Shown in pieces: positions 59,485-64,000 of a stretch of DNA of 64,000 bases. The position numbers and the translations under genes were made by a program. Below the pieces are notes generated by a model, which did not search any database, had not been told where the DNA came from, and saw only the letters and a list, made by a program, of their open reading frames with translations. Position 1 is the first letter of the stretch, and every line of letters begins with the position of its first letter. Source of the DNA: Amblyornis subalaris. Taxonomy: Eukaryota; Chordata; Aves; Passeriformes; Ptilonorhynchidae. The stretch spans positions 1,364,001-1,428,000 of the forward strand of contig JACAXG010000070.1 of the NCBI GenBank assembly GCA_018881555.1. Direction: 5' to 3'.

Positions 59485-62400
59485 GGTCAGTGGTCCCACG
59501 TGCATTGGACTTGCAGACGCACTGTAACGGGGACACTGAAGCACGGCTGGGTCAGGAAAGTGCAAGACTGACTGTTTACCCACCAGTAGCCAAGAAAGCC
59601 AGAGACTCTCCATGTCTGATAACCTCAAAGGCAGCAATATCTTGGATGAGGTGCCTCCAGAAGAAAGTGCTTTATGGGAGGTGACAAAATCAGCCAGACT
59701 TATGGTACCACTTATGAATATATGTGGTCTTCTAGATGCCATCCCGTTTAGTGTTATCATAGCATCTGTGCTTACCAGAAAGCTGCCTGCATCCCCCAAA
59801 GTGCTCCACAGATTGGTAGCAGAGACATGGCACCTTGCACACTCTGGTTCCCTGTGCCTCTGGCACTGGGTCCAAAGCTGTGGCCCCTAACAGGCAATAT
59901 GCTCCTGGTCATGAAGCAGAGTGGTGGCAGGAACAGTGTCAGACCACAGCCATGGCTATCTGAAGGGGTTCAGTTTGTTGCCAGCTAATATCTGTTGTCA
60001 GTGGTGCTTTCTCCATTCCTNTTCCTCAAATATTTTTGCTGCTGTTTGAAGGCACTGCGATGTGGACAGAAGGAGTACATTGCACCTCAAACGGAAACTG
60101 GAAGTCTGACAGCACCTCTTAATTTTGACTATAGCACACTCACAAGGGTCCAGGACACTCTGGATGGAAGTCACCCACTGCATTGCTGGAAGTGCTAGAC
60201 AGTGCACCCTCAGCACAACACAGAGAGAGGCAGAAGAGCCCTTGCTTTGTCTGGGAATGTTTTTTCCATGACAGTGCCCAGACGGAGGGTGAATGCTTCT
60301 CTGATGGGGCAGACAGGCAAGAAGGACATAGATGAAGTTCAATACCATTTTCCGCAGGCAAGCCAGTGGCAGCACTACTGCGATCTACAGCTCCCTGCTC
60401 CTGCAAGCTCCTCATGCTGCTCTTATTCCGACAACCCCAGTGCTAACCATAAGCTACAGTTTCCCATTTGCTGCCAGCTCCATCCCAAGCTCATGCTTCC
60501 AAAGCTGCCAGGGATTTGTACCCCGAAGCCCAGGGAGCAGCCACAGCTCCTGCTGTTTGAACTCACTCTTTTGGCATAAATGCAAACTGAAGCTCCAGCA
60601 AGAGATCTGTCGTCTCTGAATGAACCGCAGGGAAATCTCAGCCCAGCTCAGAACCCACAAAGGAGAGGCAAAGGGCTCAGATCTCTGAGTTACCCTCTCA
60701 TCTTCTCTCCCCTCCTGCCCTGAACAGGATGGTCAAGGAACATGATGATTTATTAAAGTAGCTCTTCTGCTGAAAAGAGGCCCTGGGTGCAGAACTGCTG
60801 AGCTCAGCTGAAACTGCGCATCTCCCACAAGCAGCAGGACAGGGAAATTTGTGTCAGCTGAGGAGTGACCCTGCTGCACAGAGTCCAGCTGTTTCCCTTC
60901 CCGTCTGAGACAGCACAAGCCAGCCTACCCACTTCCCTCCCCCAAACCGACTGTCACATTTGTCACAGACTACATTGGCCTAAATAGTTAGGTGTCACGT
61001 AGCCAGCAACCCATACAGGAAGATCTTACATAACTCAGATAAATGGGACAAGGTCAACACCAAGCCCAAGCCCCTCTTGCAGAAGACTCCGCACCAATAG
61101 GTCCTCACAGCCCTCCTGCAGCACAGGGGCTGTCGGGTATGAGGGGAATCAGAGGCTGCCCAGGAGCCCTGGCCACTGTCCACAGGCAGATCAAAGGGCA
61201 CTGCTGATACGTGCAGGAAGGGATTCCTGGTAGGATTTGCAGGATTGGAATTTGCCACTGTCAGTCAGTAACCAGCAGTGCCAGATCAGGTGAGATGATT
61301 TAGTGAAACCACAGGTGTGGCCCTTTGTCTGTGCCCAGCGTCTGGCGCGGTGGAGAAGTTTTACCTGGGTTACCTCACATCCCCTGTGCCTGCCGATTCA
61401 GGTTCCTCTCTCTATTTTTAAACAAGGTGTTTAGTGTCACCCAGTCAGGAAAATTACTCTGTGCCTCCAGGAATAGAAGCTATACCTTATGTCTGCTTTG
61501 CCCCATCCCAGGGGTATCCCTCATGGGTGATACTATTTAGCGGTGATCAGTGCTGCTCCTTCATGCAGGAGCATTTCTGCTGCATCTGCTCTGAAACTGC
61601 AAAACCTGTGTTTATGGGAAACCCACTGAAAGAAAGACAAAGAGGGCTGAGTTGTAGGAGAGGAAAGCACAGGGAGAAGAGGCAGCATGACTGTGTGTTT
61701 TGAATTTTCATGAAAAAGCAGGGAGGATAAAAAAGTCTGGTGAGATGGGCCAGGGAGACTGGATGCTATGGGCAGCAGTAGTGGAGGTCAACAGCCGGAC
61801 AGTGCCGGGCCACGATTTGGGAGCACTGGCCTCAGGAGCAGGGACAGATACCAGCTGAGGAGGACAGATCTGAAGAGGGGCCTGACCCACGCAACAGGGA
61901 GAGAAGAGTGTGGTCAGGGGGCTGAGGCATANGAATTAGGATAGGTTTTGCGATAATGTGGGTTTTCCTTAAAGACCTTGCTTTCACTGAGGGAAGAAAT
62001 ATTTCAGGACTTGCCTAAAAAAGGAAGGAAGTTTCTAGTCTTGGTGGTTTCAGAAAAAAGCTTAGAGTTGTGTCCCAAGAGGAATCTTAAGGGTAAGCAA
62101 TTGGAAGTGGGGAAGGAGGGGAAGGGCTGTTAAATACAAATACTTTTCTTTACTGATGTTTTTACTTAGTCAATTTGTTGTGCACTTCAAGCTTGCAATG
62201 TACAATTTTAAGAGCCAGTACACGGCATGGCTGTGACCACTCTCTGGTCACCCCTGCCTTGCTGGAAAGTGCAGTGTGGCTGCAGCACTCCTCTAGGTCT
62301 GTGGCCCATGCTACTTAGGAAGGCTCCAGCTGCACAGCAAGCCTAGTGCCTCCATCTCATATCCCTCTCCTGCATCCCTAATGTCCCTCTCTACTTCAGG

Positions 62401-63486
62401 GAGCGCTGGCTCCTTTATGCAGACCCCTTTCATACCGCCATGCATTGTCATGTCATGTTCCTCAGAGAGTCCAGAAAGCACCAAAGCAAGCCTGCAGCCT
62501 GGTGATGACTTGTGTCCTGGTGCCACTAACCCTGACCCATATGGGGACATGGGGCCAGCTACAGGTGTCCATCACCTGGAGGAAGCAGTCAGTGAGGAGT
62601 GTTTTTATCACGTGTGGAGAAGGAAAACCACAGTACCAGCTGGAGGCCAAAAACAACAGCCGGGAGAGGAGGAATTCATTAAGAGAAAAGTCAAGAGAAG
62701 CAAAGTGTGTTTATGTAAAGGCAGAGCCAGNGGCAAGCCATCCTGCAACCCGCAGCCACAGAGGGTCGGAGCTGGAGCCATGCCCACCCAGCTGCTCCTG
62801 CACCAGCCATCTCCTCAGCTGGGCTGTCCTGGCATTTGGAGACCCTCCTGCCCCCTCTTAGTAGGCCTATGGGGCTCCAGCGGAGGGGCTTCACCAAGCT
62901 TGATGCTTTCACACCCCCCTAGCATCATCATTTGTTGCTGCGTTTGGGGTACTTGGGCAGAAGTGCTCCTTGGAGCAAGTGGGTGGTTTTTCAGAGCCTA
63001 ANGCCCCACAGGGGACACACGTCCCTGCTCCTCGTGGTTCCCCAGCTTAGCATCCCCTCTGGCATGCAGGCCGGCAAGTTCCCAGCAAAACAGTTGGAAC
63101 AGACTTCAAAAGGATTTACAATGAGCAACCTTTCTATCTCTTGATCCTCTCAGCTGTACACTGGATTAGGGGCTGGCTGAAGCCTGGAGCCCCCAGTTGG
63201 AGGCTCGCTCCCCTCATTCTCTGGGGATGCACCAAGGACCTGCTTATCTCCAAGCCCCAAACTCTCTGTTTCCCATGCTGGCCTGACATTCTGCAAGAGG
63301 GANGTTCTGTCCTGCATCAATGGCCTTTCGTGGACTCTGGCTATTGGGGCACAGGGGACACCACAAGGACATGGGATGNGTTTGCCCACTACAAAATAAC
63401 CTGGCAAAGCTCAGTAAGGCAACAGTGTCTTCTCCACCCTGGGACTGATGCCTTAGGATTTTAGCTTTTATANTTTTCATATATTT
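59485..63486. other. Intergenic, no gene recognised
   Basis: About 4 kb of average composition before the LTR. I looked for retroviral gene remnants upstream of the LTR and saw none: the largest plus frame (62381-63001, 206 codons with an N) shows no envelope, protease or polymerase features. Frames at 60140-60580 on both strands are shadows. The LTR is therefore probably solitary or the proviral body lies to the right of the window. Confidence 0.5.
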
Positions 63487-63940
63487 GTAACCCTGCAATT
63501 CTTAGTGTGTAACTCTAAAGCCCATATAAAATGTTAGCTACTGCCTTTAGACAAAACAATCCATCTTCAGGCCTGAATCTCAAGGACACCTTACTGCTTC
63601 TGGCCCAAGATCTGTAAACAACCGTTGAAAAGAGGGGAGCAAACTTGGGGTGAATTACTTCATTACCTGGGGCTGTGATTGGCAGAACTAGTCCCGATAT
63701 GCTAATGGACCAAACTTATAAAAGTATGGAGAACTTGTGACCAGTCGTCCATCTTGGGTAGTCCATCTTGGGAGGTCCATCTTAGGGGGTCCACCTAGGG
63801 TGTAAGCCCCCCCGAGTGAGCTCTGAATGCCCTGGATGTACCTGAAGGCCTTCAAATAAACACCACCGCTTTTACCCTTTTGATTTTTGTCAAGCCTCTC
63901 TTTTTAGGTAGCCCTGGATAAGGCATCAGGACTGCCCCAG
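63487..63940 (+). mobile_element. Endogenous retrovirus LTR (plus orientation)
   Basis: A compact set of signals in LTR order: inverted CCAAT box (ATTGG, 63678-63682), TATA box TTATAAAAG (63716-63724), presumed start site about 25 bp later, a four-fold 14-bp tandem repeat (63747-63802), polyadenylation signal AATAAA (63855-63860), then a T-rich tract with CTTTTGATTTTTGTC as expected at the R/U5 border. The 5' limit is placed at a TGTAAC but is not proved; the 3' limit is also uncertain, and a hairpin follows at 63913-63959. I see no polypurine tract or internal coding region directly upstream, so this is either a solo LTR or the 5' LTR of a provirus that continues beyond position 64000. The family is not identified. 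No coding sequence lies within the visible part. Confidence 0.75.
63747..63802 (+). repeat. 14-bp tandem repeat, four units, inside the LTR
   Basis: Four head-to-tail units: GTCCATCTTGGGTA, GTCCATCTTGGGAG, GTCCATCTTAGGGG and GTCCACCTAGGGTG. The first ten bases of units 1 and 2 are identical, and divergence grows toward the 3' side. They begin about 23 bp after the TATA box, so they should sit at the very start of the R region and of any transcript. Confidence 0.93.
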
Positions 63941-63959
63941 GCAGAGCCTTTTATCCAGG
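63913..63959. repeat. Inverted repeat (hairpin) at the LTR 3' side
   Basis: Left arm CCTGGATAAGGC (63913-63924) is complementary to the right arm GCCTTTTATCCAGG (63946-63959), with two extra bases in the right arm and a 21-base loop containing its own CCCCAGGC. It lies at or just past the U5 end of the LTR, where a provirus would start its leader. Confidence 0.8.
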
Positions 63960-64000
63960 AGGAGGGAAAGCTGAATTAGCCCAAACCTTGTATTCCCTGA

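Noticed and set aside
62381..63001. A 206-codon plus-strand frame upstream of the LTR, considered as a retroviral envelope remnant
   Set aside because: No signal peptide, transmembrane or envelope motifs in order, and no polypurine tract before the LTR.
1..64000. CRISPR arrays, bacterial operons, tRNA or rRNA genes
   Set aside because: The sequence is clearly vertebrate nuclear DNA; no regularly spaced repeats of that kind, no rRNA blocks, and no tRNA A/B-box pairs were noticed by reading.

Overview
The window is avian nuclear DNA. Two short coding segments on the minus strand near the left edge match, in residues, splice phase and spacing, the first two coding exons of vascular endothelial growth factor A (VEGFA) as I remember the chicken protein. 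CR1 retrotransposons of bird type, together with older amniote CR1 and MIR-like relics, fit a bird. I cannot fix the order or species.

Layout: positions 1-8000 hold the 5' half of VEGFA, reading right to left. They contain the proximal part of intron 2 (1-876), exon 2 (877-928), a 5.9-kb intron 1 (929-6784), the coding end of exon 1 (6785-6850), and a GC-rich 5' leader of roughly 1 kb inside a CpG island. The promoter is expected near 7830-7900. Exon 3 and later exons lie beyond position 1. A second, smaller CpG island covers exon 2.

From about 8 kb to the right end (56 kb) I find no protein-coding gene that I can defend. This looks like the intergenic region upstream of VEGFA. It carries old, decayed repeats (an amniote repeat at 9970, ancient CR1 3' ends at 18.7 and 55.95 kb, MIR-like SINEs at 22.3 and 47.3 kb), four better preserved but 5'-truncated and broken CR1 copies (31.3, 48.1, 51.8, 58.6 kb), several microsatellites, and an endogenous-retrovirus LTR at the right edge. 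Some CpG-rich or transcription-factor-motif-rich patches (19.4-20.0, 36.5-36.7, 39.4-39.9, 42.75-43.1, 54.75-55.05 kb) are candidate distal regulatory elements, by inference only.

No new multi-gene system is visible. The observations most worth a second look are: a reading frame upstream of and in frame with the VEGFA start codon that stays open for 333 codons; a 29-codon exon-like unit present twice in inverted orientation 3.2 kb apart; a four-fold 14-bp tandem repeat in the presumed R region of the LTR; and a CpG-rich patch with two hypoxia-element cores about 12 kb upstream of VEGFA. Dozens of isolated single N bases, but no N runs, indicate ambiguous base calls rather than gaps.
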